The notes under the pieces: generated by a model | Told to the model about the DNA's origin: nothing | Databases searched by the model: none | What the model saw: the letters and a program-made list of their open reading frames with translations, nothing else | Made by a program: the position numbers and the translations under genes | Shown: one piece after another, positions 45,927 through 55,635 of the stretch | Position numbering within the stretch: position 1 is the stretch's first letter | Layout of the letters: each line of letters opens with the position of its first letter | NCBI RefSeq assembly: GCF_009363115.1 | Contig: NZ_CP045298.1 | Location: 1,007,001-1,071,000, forward strand | Length of the DNA stretch: 64,000 bases | Reading direction: 5' to 3' | Source: Paenibacillus brasilensis | GTDB lineage: Bacteria; Bacillota; Bacilli; Paenibacillales; Paenibacillaceae

Positions 45927-45989
45927 ACTACTCTATAATGAACTGAAGCCATCTATTATGACGACCTCAGCACATTTCAAATCTTATAA

Positions 45990-46622
45990 TTACAATGAGG
46001 GGACCTTACATGCAGCCAGTGTCTGCTTCATTGTAAATGCATAAATCTCTTTGGCCACAGAGGCATCCGAATAATGGCCTGCAAAATGCAGGTGTATAAC
46101 CCCGTGTAAAGCAGACCACAGCATTCGGACGACCAGCAACGGATCTTGCTCCGCCAATTGACCCTGCTCCATAGCGTGTACGACGGTTTGCTGGAATCGG
46201 GACAGGGCTGTTGTCGTACCTTCCAGGCTCTGTTCATCCGGCTTGAAATCTGATAAGGCCCCGCCAAACATCATTTTGTAATAAGCCGAATGAAGCTGCG
46301 CAAATTCCCAGTACGCCCAGCTTAAGGCTTCCAAGTCAGTGAGTGTGTTTTCGGTGACGGGTACTTGCTGAAAGGCTCCCGCCAGCAGTCGGCATCCATC
46401 CAGGTACATCTCGTTGGCCAAACCATCTTTGCTGCCGAAGATATTGTAAATAATTTTGGTTGAACAGCTTAATTTCTGCGCAACCCGTCGTACGGTCACG
46501 GCCTCAGGCCCTTCCTCTACAAGAAGGATGCATGCGGCATCAATAACATTTTTACGAAGCAATTGCTGCTGCTGAAGCTTCACTTCCGAATAGGTTTTAT
46601 AGGGCTGCGATGACTCAGACAT
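45990..46622 (-). CDS. TetR-family repressor
   Basis: 210 residues. Helix-turn-helix at ~25-70 (AVTVRRVAQKLSCSTKIIYNIFGSKDGL), then an all-helical C-terminal ligand domain of the TetR_C type (WSALHGVIHLHFAGHY). It probably represses itself and the SDR gene through the GGAAACA/TGTTTCC palindromes at 46699-46719 and 45912-45926. The inducer is unknown. Confidence 0.93.
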   Translation of the reverse strand: MSESSQPYKTYSEVKLQQQQLLRKNVIDAACILLVEEGPEAVTVRRVAQKLSCSTKIIYNIFGSKDGLANEMYLDGCRLLAGAFQQVPVTENTLTDLEALSWAYWEFAQLHSAYYKMMFGGALSDFKPDEQSLEGTTTALSRFQQTVVHAMEQGQLAEQDPLLVVRMLWSALHGVIHLHFAGHYSDASVAKEIYAFTMKQTLAACKVPSL

Positions 46623-46698
46623 GATTTACACTTCCTTTTACTTAGTTGTTGCTCTTTTGAAGATACTGCCATTTTCAATATAAAACCTTACTCGCGAT

Positions 46699-46719
46699 AA
46701 TGGAAACAATGTTTCCATT
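46699..46719. promoter_or_regulatory. TetR operator upstream of tetR
   Basis: AATGGAAACA-A-TGTTTCCATT is a perfect 21-bp palindrome 77 bp before the tetR start; the core recurs before the SDR gene. Confidence 0.75.
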
Positions 46720-46838
46720 AAGAATCATAGTATTCTAATCCTGATGGTTTGTCAAATAAAATAGAACGCAAATAAGTAGATACACTTACCGCGCTCTCAC
46801 TGAATGTTAAAAATAAAACTATGGTTGACGTTTTACGA

Positions 46839-47474
46839 TCAGTAGGCAATGCCTACACGTGCATGTATAAATTCGTCGCTCTTCCATTGACGATAGGTAA
46901 AATCAGCCGTATCAGCGGTAGTAATTTGAGAACCGCCTTCAGGCAAAAAGTCTTTTTCCACACGATAAATTCCTGTCCGCGCACCGTCCGGCAGATAGGT
47001 TGGACAGACAATGGTCCAGTCCAGCGCCGAAGCACGCAGCAATTCGTACACTCGCCGATGCTCCTCTGCCGCACGGGTACTGCGTCGCCGAGTCTCGGAC
47101 GACTCATACCGAAACATGCCCGGCTCGGTGCGACTTTGCAAAATCCCTGCTGTCCCTACCGTAATAAGACGGGCAACCGACTGCTTCTGCATGTGCCGGA
47201 CCAGCAGGTCGATATTCACGGATAAGGTAGTAGCCCCATCCGTATTCAGTGCACTGATGACAGCCGACGCCCCGTCCGCCAGCGCTCGCGCTACATCCTC
47301 GGTATGGGTAGCATCCCCTTGCACGATCTGGAGCTGAGCCCCGTATTTTAATGCGTATTCCTCCAGCTTGCCTGGTGAACGGACAAGGGCCGTAACGGTA
47401 TGGCCGTCCGCCAATGCGTATTCCAATATAAACCGTCCTACGCGTCCGGTGGCTCCCAGCAGCAGCAAATTCAT
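46839..47474 (-). CDS. NAD(P)-binding protein, NmrA/SDR-a5 type
   Basis: 211 residues. N-terminal nucleotide loop GATGRVG in MNLLLLGATGRVGRF, then TALVRSPGK and VISALNTDGATT, as in the NAD(P)H-binding domain of flavin-reductase (BLVRB)-like and NmrA-type proteins. No catalytic tetrad of classical SDRs is complete. Redox sensing or reduction of quinone/biliverdin-like compounds is possible; substrate unknown. No tight operon. Confidence 0.88.
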   Translation of the reverse strand: MNLLLLGATGRVGRFILEYALADGHTVTALVRSPGKLEEYALKYGAQLQIVQGDATHTEDVARALADGASAVISALNTDGATTLSVNIDLLVRHMQKQSVARLITVGTAGILQSRTEPGMFRYESSETRRRSTRAAEEHRRVYELLRASALDWTIVCPTYLPDGARTGIYRVEKDFLPEGGSQITTADTADFTYRQWKSDEFIHARVGIAY

Positions 47475-47556
47475 AAAAGCCTCTTTCCCGGCATGCGTGC
47501 CGCTTTGTTATGTTGCTTAGTCTAGTTGCTATGTTCGGTTGCTATATTCGGTAGCT

Positions 47557-48576
47557 TTATGCGGTAACTATTCCCGGCAAAGGTATAAAGTGCGTAATCT
47601 GCCCCGTCTCGCTCATCCAAACCCGATCACGGCGTACCAGCTCCACCAGATGAGCCAGCGTCTCCGACATAGCAAACCGCAGTTGGTGTATCCCCAGCTT
47701 GCCACCAAACACGGCTATACATAGCTCGTAGGAGGTACTCCCCTCCGGCTGAATCAACTGCCGGAATTTCTCCAGCCGTTCTTCATGATGAGTCAGCAGC
47801 GCTTGCGTCCGTTCATGAAAAGTATCAAACGGATTGCGATGCCCCGGGTATGCCCATGCTACCTCCAGCTCGCGCAGTCGCTGCAAACCGTCTATATAAG
47901 ACTGCAAGGGCTGGGCATCACTTCCGGGCAGCAGACTGATATTGGGCGAAATCTGCGGTAAGACCGCATCTCCGCACAGGATGACGCCGCTTATCGCCTC
48001 ATACAAGGATACATGCCCGGGTGCATGCCCTCCTGTCTCAATAGGTTGCCAGCGGCGTCCGCCCAGCTCCAAACAGGCATTCTCCCTAATAGGAATGACC
48101 GTAATCTCAGGCTGTGGATTCACTTGCGAATACGCCTGCAGCATATGGGCTACCAAGCCGGGTACCTGCTCCAAAGGGAAGCCATGCCGGACAAAAAAAG
48201 CGGGAAGCGTATGCTCCATCGCAGCTGTCGATGCCCGGCCCCCCCACATCATTATTGCTTCCTGATGGCTTCGAGCCGACATATGTACGCGCGCTTGGCT
48301 TTGCTGCTGCATCCAGCCTGCCAGCCCGTAATGATCCGGATGATGATGAGTCACCACAATGTCCGAGATATCCGCAAAGGACATCCCTAGCCGCTGGAAG
48401 ACATGCGCCCATTCTGCCTCTGTGTCCAAATTGCGCGGACCAGGGTCTACAATCGTAAAACCGTGCTGTCCCTTGAGCACATAGCTGTTCACCCAACGCA
48501 GCGGAAAGGACATTGATATTTTGACCTGAAAGCCCCCATCTATCCCTTCACACGGTGTAAGCTCTGGCAATTTCAT
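47557..48576 (-). CDS. Metallo-beta-lactamase-fold hydrolase
   Basis: 339 residues from ATG 48576 (AAAGGCGG upstream; frame open to 48618). The zinc motif is THHHPDHYG (HxHxDH), with G-HAPGHVSLYE and LCGDAVLP for the third ligands, and a C-terminal helical extension of about 100 residues (HERTQALLTHHEERLEKFR) found in YqgX/LACTB2-like hydrolases. It acts on a thioester or other ester; substrate unknown. It follows the methyltransferase by 22 bp in one transcript. Confidence 0.92.
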   Translation of the reverse strand: MKLPELTPCEGIDGGFQVKISMSFPLRWVNSYVLKGQHGFTIVDPGPRNLDTEAEWAHVFQRLGMSFADISDIVVTHHHPDHYGLAGWMQQQSQARVHMSARSHQEAIMMWGGRASTAAMEHTLPAFFVRHGFPLEQVPGLVAHMLQAYSQVNPQPEITVIPIRENACLELGGRRWQPIETGGHAPGHVSLYEAISGVILCGDAVLPQISPNISLLPGSDAQPLQSYIDGLQRLRELEVAWAYPGHRNPFDTFHERTQALLTHHEERLEKFRQLIQPEGSTSYELCIAVFGGKLGIHQLRFAMSETLAHLVELVRRDRVWMSETGQITHFIPLPGIVTA

Positions 48577-48598
48577 GCTACCCATCCGCCTTTCCGTT

Positions 48599-49381
48599 TC
48601 AAACCCGCATGCCGACAAAAATCATTCGGGGTGAGGCGTCCTCGATATATTGATCTTCATTATAGCTTCCGTGCACCTGTTCTACGGATAATCCGGCTTG
48701 CTCCAGCAATGCCCGGAATTTTCCATATGGATATAGCTTCACCCGCTCATGGTACACCCGCACGGATTCTTCCCCTGCGGTAGTATCCAGACCAGCCGCA
48801 GCTTCAGCGGTCGCAGCCGATTCGGATGAGCGAATCGCGATCTGTTTTTTCACAAATCCATCCTCAATCACCCGATGCTCCTCAATCCAATTCCCTTCAT
48901 CCTCGCGTGATGAATGTGGCACCAGATGGGCAGCTACATAGGCAGGGTTCAAATAATCTATGATAAAGCGCCCTCCCGGCTTCAACAGCCGATAAATTTC
49001 CTTTAATACTTCAAGCTGCTCTTCATCCTTCTCAAAATAGCCGAAGGAGGTGAACAAATTCACCACTGCGTCAAAGCTTTCATCCAGCGGTACGGCTCTC
49101 ATATCGCCTTGATGCCAGCTTACCCGTCCTTCCGGATCAGCAGCATGCGCCTCTCTTAACAGCACATCGGACAGATCCACCCCCGTCACCTTATAGCCCG
49201 CATCGGCAAGTGCAAGCGAATGACGTCCCATCCCACAGCATAAATCCAATACGCTGGAGCCCTGCGGTAATTTGAGCCAAGAGATCATTTTCTGCACTTC
49301 CTGATAGGCTCCCTGAAAGTCGCGATGCTTGTATACCAATAAATAATCTTCCCCAAAGCTTTGCTCGTACCACTCTGCCAT
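48599..49381 (-). CDS. Class I SAM-dependent methyltransferase
   Basis: 260 residues from ATG 49381 behind GGAGG. SAM motif I VLDLCCGMGRHSLALA, acidic loop VTGVDLS, motif II-like HQGDMRAVPL and VVNLFTSFGYF, then LLKPGGRFIID. Target unknown. The C-terminal strand AESVRVYHERVKLYPYGKF resembles small-molecule methyltransferases. First gene of a two-gene unit with the MBL hydrolase. Confidence 0.93.
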   Translation of the reverse strand: MAEWYEQSFGEDYLLVYKHRDFQGAYQEVQKMISWLKLPQGSSVLDLCCGMGRHSLALADAGYKVTGVDLSDVLLREAHAADPEGRVSWHQGDMRAVPLDESFDAVVNLFTSFGYFEKDEEQLEVLKEIYRLLKPGGRFIIDYLNPAYVAAHLVPHSSREDEGNWIEEHRVIEDGFVKKQIAIRSSESAATAEAAAGLDTTAGEESVRVYHERVKLYPYGKFRALLEQAGLSVEQVHGSYNEDQYIEDASPRMIFVGMRV

Positions 49382-49612
49382 ATCGTTTCTCCTCCATGGA
49401 CTCATTTCACTCTATTACATATTATATTAGCTTTTTCAAACTGGAAACTCAAAAGCATTACGATTAAGGAAATGTTACAATAATCGTAATTGAGCTTAAA
49501 TATTCATAGGAACTCCATACCAGCTTCATGAGGTTCACCCCATTTTATCATTAAAATGAATCGTGGGAATGCCTTTTAAGCGTATTTCATGAAGGAAAGG
49601 AGCGATAAAGCT

Positions 49613-50491
49613 ATGATTCAAATTGGACTGACAGGCTGGGGCGATCACGATGACCTGTATCCGACCGGCACCAAAGCTAATCAAAAATTAAGCGTTTATG
49701 GAAGCCATTTTCCGGTAGTGGAGATGGATAGTTCTTTTTATGCGGTGCAACCGACGGATCGCATGGCCCGCTGGGCAGCCGAAACCCCTGACTCCTTTTC
49801 ATTTCTCGTCAAGGCCTATCAGGGCATGACCGGACATACACGTGGCAAGCAGCCTTATTTTAAAACAACTGATGCAATGTATGAAGCATTGCATGCATCC
49901 ATACAGCCTCTCCTCGAAGTGGACAAGCTCAAGGCGGTGCTGTTTCAGTACCCGCCCTGGTTCGACTGTACACGCGAAAATGTCGCCCTACTGCGAGACA
50001 CAAAAAAAAGAATGGGAGAAGTCCCATCTGTACTTGAGTTTAGACATCAAAGCTGGTTCACAGCCGAGTTTCGCAAACAAACACTGGCATTTATGCGCGA
50101 GGAAGGCTGGATACACAGCGTATGCGACGAGCCACAGGCCGGACCAGGCTCTGTTCCCATTGTGCCGCAGGCTACAGACAGTAATTTGACGGTCGTACGT
50201 CTCCATGGACGAAATAGTTCCGGCTGGAATCAAAGCTCCGCACCCAACTGGCGGGAGGTTCGTTATCTGTATCGGTACAACGAACAAGAGTTGACCGAAT
50301 GGAGAGACAGATTGCTGGAGCTGGAGCAGCAGAGCCGTGAGATTTGCGTTATTTTCAATAACAATTCGGGAGGAGATGCCGCTGCTAACGCCAAGCAGCT
50401 GATGACGTTGCTCGGCATGGACCCCAAGCCTTTTCCACCCCGCAAACCACCTCAGGGGAACGAGGGGCCAGAGCAGCTTGAATTATTTTGA
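49613..50491 (+). CDS. yecE: DUF72 (YecE-like) TIM-barrel protein
   Basis: 292 residues from ATG 49613 with AAAGGAG upstream; a start at 49589 is less likely. DUF72 motifs: IGLTGWGDHDDLYP, VVEMDSSFYAVQP, VLFQYPPWF, LEFRHQSW, VVRLHGRN and VIFNNNSGGDAAANA. Function of the family is unsettled. The last 9 bp overlap the convergent GT2-TPR gene. Confidence 0.93.
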   Translation: MIQIGLTGWGDHDDLYPTGTKANQKLSVYGSHFPVVEMDSSFYAVQPTDRMARWAAETPDSFSFLVKAYQGMTGHTRGKQPYFKTTDAMYEALHASIQPLLEVDKLKAVLFQYPPWFDCTRENVALLRDTKKRMGEVPSVLEFRHQSWFTAEFRKQTLAFMREEGWIHSVCDEPQAGPGSVPIVPQATDSNLTVVRLHGRNSSGWNQSSAPNWREVRYLYRYNEQELTEWRDRLLELEQQSREICVIFNNNSGGDAAANAKQLMTLLGMDPKPFPPRKPPQGNEGPEQLELF

Positions 50492-51613
50492 AGGAGGGGC
50501 AGCGGAAGATAGATCGGGAATAGCCTCCCTGAGCTTGCCCTCGTTAGCCAGCAAATGCGGATCGTCAGGCAAATAACGTAAAGCGGCCCGGTTATGCTCA
50601 TACGATGCGTCCAGCTGACCCAAATGGGCGTAGCAATGACTGAGCCGCACATGGGGCAACCAGGAGTAGCATGGCCGCGGGACAGGTCTTAAATCCGTAG
50701 CATGGTGCTGCTGCTCCAATGCTTTTTCGTACCAGTACACGGCAGTGCTCCACTCGTTGCGCGTGAAAAACCAGTCACCGATCATGCAGCATAAATCTGC
50801 TTGCGGCACACCGTATCGAAAGGACCGCAGCAGACTATCCAGCTGCTGCTCCGGCTTGCCGAGATGGAGATAACATTCCGCCAATCGCGCGCAAGCTGTA
50901 ATCCGATCCTCCCGATACCCGCTTGGCTCCTCCAGCAGACGGCTGAACGCCTCTGCCGCCTCGGCATATTCCTTACGATCAAAGCATTCATTCGCGTGAA
51001 AATACAGCAATCGCCCTTCCAGCTTGCCACTTTCGCTGATCCACCGGGCGAGGATACGTTGATTACGGAGCGTGTGGTCGTCCATTCGGCGGTGCGTTAC
51101 AGCCACATCCGCATGGATGATTCGTCCCTTGGGTATCACCAAATCCTCATGCAGACGCCCTTCCCAGCGGTATTGTCGTTCTCGCTTCACGAGGCGGGTA
51201 CGGCGTGAGGTGAACAACAATTCACCCTGCTCTCCTTCTGCCAAATGAAGCGGCATCACCACTGCGTCGATATCCGCAGACAAACGCTGCTTCAAGGAAC
51301 GCAGGCGCTTGCGATCGGGTCCCAGCAGTACATCGTCCGCATCCAGCCACATGATATAGGAGCACGTCGCCTGATCAAACGATGCGTTGCGGGCGGCCGC
51401 AAAATCATCATCCCAGTCGAACGTATACAGCCGATCCGTATAACGGGCGGCTATCGTTTTCGTCTGATCCGTTGAGCCCGTGTCCACGATGATGATTTCA
51501 TCCATCAGGTCCGCGACCGAGTCCAGACAACGGGCAAGTGTCTGCTCCTCGTTTTTCACAATCATACACAAGCTGATGGTCGTTGGTTGTCCGGCTATGG
51601 GTTGTTCAGTCAT
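50483..51613 (-). CDS. GT2-TPR glycosyltransferase (SunS-like layout)
   Basis: 376 residues. N-terminal GT2: ISLCMIVKNEEQTLARCLDS, EIIIVDTGSTDQT, MWLDADD. From about 210 on are TPR-like helices (LYFHANECFDRKEYAEAAEAFSRLL and further repeats). This layout is shared by the SunS/ThuS S-glycosyltransferases of glycocins and by flagellar or surface protein glycosyltransferases. The upstream methyltransferase overlaps it by ATGA. No glycocin precursor is seen nearby, so the target is probably a surface protein or glycan. Confidence 0.88.
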   Translation of the reverse strand: MTEQPIAGQPTTISLCMIVKNEEQTLARCLDSVADLMDEIIIVDTGSTDQTKTIAARYTDRLYTFDWDDDFAAARNASFDQATCSYIMWLDADDVLLGPDRKRLRSLKQRLSADIDAVVMPLHLAEGEQGELLFTSRRTRLVKRERQYRWEGRLHEDLVIPKGRIIHADVAVTHRRMDDHTLRNQRILARWISESGKLEGRLLYFHANECFDRKEYAEAAEAFSRLLEEPSGYREDRITACARLAECYLHLGKPEQQLDSLLRSFRYGVPQADLCCMIGDWFFTRNEWSTAVYWYEKALEQQHHATDLRPVPRPCYSWLPHVRLSHCYAHLGQLDASYEHNRAALRYLPDDPHLLANEGKLREAIPDLSSAAPPSK

Positions 51614-52398
51614 GGCTGCACCTTGCCTATCTGTTCTACACGTGCATGCCCTTCCAGTGAAAAAAAATGTTCCTCCATCTGTCGGGTTCGCTGTACCGCC
51701 TTGTCCAGTGCAGCCTTACGCTGATTCATTTTACGAGCATGCTGCTGCTCCACCAGACGAAACTGCTCCTCGTCCAGCTTCATCCAACGGGCCAGGTGCT
51801 CTGTCCCCGGCTGGACCTCACGCATTTCTTTTGACTTTTTGCGGCCTGCGAAGCACAAATATTTGTGATGAACCTCCAGCGCTTTTTCATCAAAATAAGG
51901 ATACAGCACACGAGACAGGCTTCCGGCATAATAGGTCCGCTTGTGATCGTGAAACGGATGGTATCCGTAGGGTACGGAAAGAACAAGTGATCCTTTTTTA
52001 TTCAATAAGCGGTAGACATGAGCAAGCAGAGTATGAGGGTGCGCAAAATGCTCTAATATTTCGCCTAAAATAATCGTATCAAATCCGCCGGGAGGACGTT
52101 CAAATTGTGAAATATCCTTTAACTGAAAGTGGACTCTTCCCCGGACAGTTGCAGATTCCTGGCGAAGTTCTCTTTTTGCATATGAAATACTGTCCTCTTC
52201 CAAATCAATGGCCGTCACCTCAAAGCCCTCCCGCCCGAGCAAAATGGACGTTATCCCCTGGCTGCACCCGACATCCAGCACGGTACGGCCCTGCACATGG
52301 CAGCAAATCCAGTGGATTCTATGGCGGGTGGCCTCATGTGATTCCTCCGAATTGATCTGCCCGTAATAACGTTCATTCACCTGATCACGGTTAGCCAA
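51610..52398 (-). CDS. SAM methyltransferase with C-terminal coiled coil
   Basis: 262 residues if TTG 52398 is used (GAGGGGG upstream); a GTG at 52419 gives 269. Motif I TVLDVGCSQGITSILL, VTAIDLEEDS, LKDISQF and IILGEILEHF are clear. The last ~60 residues are highly charged and probably coiled (EEQFRLVEQQHARKMNQRK). Likely methylates a sugar or a glycolipid in the operon pathway. Overlaps both neighbours. Confidence 0.88.
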   Translation of the reverse strand: MANRDQVNERYYGQINSEESHEATRHRIHWICCHVQGRTVLDVGCSQGITSILLGREGFEVTAIDLEEDSISYAKRELRQESATVRGRVHFQLKDISQFERPPGGFDTIILGEILEHFAHPHTLLAHVYRLLNKKGSLVLSVPYGYHPFHDHKRTYYAGSLSRVLYPYFDEKALEVHHKYLCFAGRKKSKEMREVQPGTEHLARWMKLDEEQFRLVEQQHARKMNQRKAALDKAVQRTRQMEEHFFSLEGHARVEQIGKVQP

Positions 52399-53740
52399 CA
52401 GCGGCGCCCCCTCTATCACCGGGATGCCCCAGTATCACGACGTGGCCACCCTTGCAGTGCGCTGTGGCATTGCGCGTGTCGAAGACCAGCCGAGCATGGT
52501 CCACCAACTGCTGGTAGTCCAGCACAGAGTGGTCAGTCGTAATAACTACAATATCTGCACTTTCCCATAGCTGGGCATTGGCCGTCCGAGATCGGATCAC
52601 CTTCCCGTTCAGCTTAAAGCTTGATACATGCGGGTCGGTAAAGCTTACCGAAGCCCCCTTTTCCATCAGATGCTCAAACAGGGCAAGAGCAGGGGATTCG
52701 CGCACATCATCAATGTCTTTTTTATAGGCTACGCCTGCCAGGATGATATTGGCCTTATTTATGGCTTTCCCTTCCTGTGCGAGCATGGTTTCAATTCGGT
52801 CCGCGATATACAGCGGCATACGTCGGTTCATGCGATCGGCCAAATCCACAAACTCGAGCGGAAGCCCATGCTGCTCGGATTTCCACGACAAGTACAACGG
52901 ATCGACCGGGATGCAGTGTCCCCCGATGCCAGGTCCCGGGTAAAAAGGCATATAGCCAAATGGCTTGGTTGCGGCTGCATCCAGTACCTCCCATATGTTG
53001 ATGCCCATTTTCTCACAAGCAGCTGTCAGCTCATTGACCATTCCAATATTGACGCTGCGAAACGTATTCTCGAACAGCTTGGCGGCTTCCGCCACAGTTG
53101 TCGAGCTGACCGGGACGATTTGCTCCAGAAAGGAGCCATAAAAGCTTGCTCCTGCTGCCAGACAATCCGGCGTACAGCCGCCGATCACTTTAGGTGTGTT
53201 GCGAATATTAAAATGGACACTGCCCGGATCGACGCGTTCCGGTGAAAAGCACACATAAAAATCCTTACCTACCGTCCAGCCCCTCCGCTGTTCAATTACC
53301 GGTCGAATCAGTTCCTCGGTCGTTCCCGGATAGGTGGTGCTTTCCAGAATCAGCAGCGTTTGTCTGCGTAAATGAGGGATTGCCTGATCAATAGCTGTTT
53401 CGATATAGGATGTATCGGGCTGATGTCCGGCTGTCAGCGGCGTAGGCACGCAAATGACAACAATATCGACATGCTCCAGCACCTTGATATCCGTAACCGG
53501 GTATAGCTGCTGCCCGATCAGACCTTTCAACGCAGCATCGCTAATGTCTATGATGTACGACTGTCCTTGAAGCAGCTTGGCTACTTTGGCGGGATCGGAA
53601 TCCACACCATACACATCATAACCGGCCCTTGCCATTTCGACTGCCATCGGCAGCCCCACGTAACCGAGGCCAATTACCGCAACCTTTACAGTTCCTTTAG
53701 TTATTTTTTCAATAAGTTGCAAAATACCCACCTCTTTCAT
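52391..53740 (-). CDS. Nucleotide-sugar 6-dehydrogenase (WbpA-like)
   Basis: 449 residues. N-terminal NAD fold VAVIGLGYVGLPMAVEMA, active-site cysteine in GPGIGGHCIPVDP, and a C-terminal domain (LAGVAYKKDIDDVRESPAL). The sequence style (SPERVDPGS, KVIGG) fits UDP-GlcNAc/UDP-ManNAc dehydrogenases rather than simple UDP-glucose ones. It oxidises the 6-hydroxyl of a UDP-sugar to a uronate. Start ATG 53740 is 4 bp after capD; an alternative TTG near 53722 has GAGGTGGG. Confidence 0.92.
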   Translation of the reverse strand: MKEVGILQLIEKITKGTVKVAVIGLGYVGLPMAVEMARAGYDVYGVDSDPAKVAKLLQGQSYIIDISDAALKGLIGQQLYPVTDIKVLEHVDIVVICVPTPLTAGHQPDTSYIETAIDQAIPHLRRQTLLILESTTYPGTTEELIRPVIEQRRGWTVGKDFYVCFSPERVDPGSVHFNIRNTPKVIGGCTPDCLAAGASFYGSFLEQIVPVSSTTVAEAAKLFENTFRSVNIGMVNELTAACEKMGINIWEVLDAAATKPFGYMPFYPGPGIGGHCIPVDPLYLSWKSEQHGLPLEFVDLADRMNRRMPLYIADRIETMLAQEGKAINKANIILAGVAYKKDIDDVRESPALALFEHLMEKGASVSFTDPHVSSFKLNGKVIRSRTANAQLWESADIVVITTDHSVLDYQQLVDHARLVFDTRNATAHCKGGHVVILGHPGDRGGAAVG

Positions 53741-53743
53741 CGG

Positions 53744-54724
53744 TTACTCCATTCCTCGCAGCAGCTCACCAATCCCCGCGCGGTCCATCAATTCATCGTC
53801 CGAGCGATATTGATCGAAGCTCACCCGTTCCAGTCCGCCATATTGGCTCAGCAGGCGCTCGTCTGCTTGCGGGGGAAGAATAACAAAATAACGATCATCA
53901 TAGCGGTACGTGTGCGGCACCTCATAGGGGGAAATCAGCACCTCATGCAGCTTTTCCCCGCCGCGTATGCCAATCTCCTTCACTTTCAACGTCGGCTGAC
54001 CAGCCTGTTCCTTCATCACGTTTGCCAGATCAGCAATATTGCAGCCCTTCATTTTCATCACCAGCGTCTCTCCGCCAATCGCCATGACAGAAGCCTTCAG
54101 CAGCAAACCGATCGCCTCGCCGAGCGTGAGAAAGAAGCGTGTCATCTCAGGGCTCGTCAGCGTTAAATCCTGCCCTTCTGCGATCTGACGTTTGAACAGA
54201 GGTACGACACTTCCACTCGTCCCCAGCACGTTGCCGCCGCGAATACACACAAAGCGAGTGCGCTCACTCAAAGCGTTGGCACGAATCATCATTCTCTCGC
54301 CAATTGCCTTGGTCATGCCATATACATTCACCGGGTCTACCGCCTTGTCAGTAGAGACGTCAATAACCTTGGCAACTCCCTGGTCAATACTGGCCCGGAT
54401 CACATTTTCCGTACCGTGAACATTTGTCTTGAAAGCCTCCTCGGGCTGTCTCTCGCACACAGGAACATGCTTCAATGCCGCCAGATGGAATACATAGTCC
54501 ACCCCGCGACAGGCTTCTTGCAATGCCTGAAGATCCCGAATATCCCCAATGACAAAATTCAATCGAGGGTCAGATTGGAATTGCCGCTGCATAGCAATCT
54601 GTGCAAATTCACCACGTGAAAAAATACGAATTTCCGCCGGTCCCTCCTTCAGCAATTCAGCCGTTAGCCGTTGCCCCCAAGATCCCGTTCCTCCGGTCAC
54701 CAGCAGTTTTTTTCCTTTGAACAA
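53744..54724 (-). CDS. CapD/FnlA-type UDP-sugar 4,6-dehydratase
   Basis: 326 residues, extended SDR. LVTGGTGSWGQRLTAELL, VFHLAALKHVPVCE, STDKAVDPVNVYGMTK (Y-x3-K) and GGNVLGTSGSVVPLF are the marks of soluble PseB/FnlA/CapE-type enzymes, which act on UDP-GlcNAc to give a 4-keto-6-deoxy sugar, sometimes with 5-epimerisation. In the operon it probably feeds an amino-deoxy sugar donor. Starts behind AGGAGGAGAT. Confidence 0.9.
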   Translation of the reverse strand: MFKGKKLLVTGGTGSWGQRLTAELLKEGPAEIRIFSRGEFAQIAMQRQFQSDPRLNFVIGDIRDLQALQEACRGVDYVFHLAALKHVPVCERQPEEAFKTNVHGTENVIRASIDQGVAKVIDVSTDKAVDPVNVYGMTKAIGERMMIRANALSERTRFVCIRGGNVLGTSGSVVPLFKRQIAEGQDLTLTSPEMTRFFLTLGEAIGLLLKASVMAIGGETLVMKMKGCNIADLANVMKEQAGQPTLKVKEIGIRGGEKLHEVLISPYEVPHTYRYDDRYFVILPPQADERLLSQYGGLERVSFDQYRSDDELMDRAGIGELLRGME

Positions 54725-54743
54725 TATAATCTCCTCCTGACCG

Positions 54744-55451
54744 TTACGAATTGGCAGTGTCCGTTCCCATAAATTCAGCCAGCACAGCGTTCATTTCACT
54801 CTCTGTCAGCCGATCCTTGGCCGGTACTTTCTTCACCGAGGTATTGGCAGCATGAATGACGTTCACATAGTTGCGAAGCGGAATCACCTCGTGCGGAAGC
54901 TCTGTTACATATCCGTGCGTACCCTTGCCAGGAATGACGATACGATGATCATTCAGAAAATCCTTTACTTGATAGCGGAATACATAAAAGGAAGGCGAAC
55001 GGTGGAATACCAGTGCCATCTGACCCTCAACCGCATCCCACAGATACCCCAGTTGGTTCACCAACGCAATCGTATCCGGCTGAAACTCATAATCATGCAA
55101 TTGTTGTACAAAAGAACGATGATACAAATCATCAGAATCAATGCGTGCAATGAGCAATTCGTCCGCACCTTCGACATACGCCTGAATACGACGCTTGCTT
55201 TCGATACTCGTGCCAAAGCGGATAGGGTCGGGAATGGGCTCCCGCTTGGCCAGTTCCTCTTCCACGATGTCACTGCATCCGCCCGCCAGCTTGACAACAG
55301 ATAGGAAATCCGTATTTGTCTGACTGAGCAAGCTGCGCAGCGTGTAGGTTCTGAAGATATCTATGCGCTCACTAATCCACTCACGTGTCAGGCGGTTGGG
55401 ATTCATCCCATAGTTGTTAAAATTAATTTCAATCACAATCCTGCGGTTCAT
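54744..55451 (-). CDS. GT-A glycosyltransferase, rhamnosyltransferase-like
   Basis: 235 residues from ATG 55451 behind GGGAGG. The segment RIDSDDLYHRSFV carries the DxDD-type metal site, preceded by TLRSLLSQTNTDFLSVVK, and the order matches the putative rhamnosyltransferase group of GT2-like enzymes. First gene of the five-gene glycosylation operon. Donor and acceptor are unknown. Confidence 0.82.
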   Translation of the reverse strand: MNRRIVIEINFNNYGMNPNRLTREWISERIDIFRTYTLRSLLSQTNTDFLSVVKLAGGCSDIVEEELAKREPIPDPIRFGTSIESKRRIQAYVEGADELLIARIDSDDLYHRSFVQQLHDYEFQPDTIALVNQLGYLWDAVEGQMALVFHRSPSFYVFRYQVKDFLNDHRIVIPGKGTHGYVTELPHEVIPLRNYVNVIHAANTSVKKVPAKDRLTESEMNAVLAEFMGTDTANS

Positions 55452-55635
55452 CGTTCTTCCTCCCTTTCAACCGTCTTCTCTTAAATTATGAAGACGCTTG
55501 TGAAACGGCACGTACAAATGCAACAACTCTTGTAAAAGTTAGGTAGAATTCAAAAAAGAATAGCCGTTCATACAAAAAACCTTTTTGCTTTCGACATATG
55601 ATAGAATACAAAGTTCAACTGGGAGGAAACATGAT

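Noticed and set aside
50483..51613. Glycocin (sublancin-type) cluster around the SunS-like gene
   Set aside because: No Cys-rich precursor peptide, bacteriocin ABC transporter or thiol oxidoreductase is coded within this operon.
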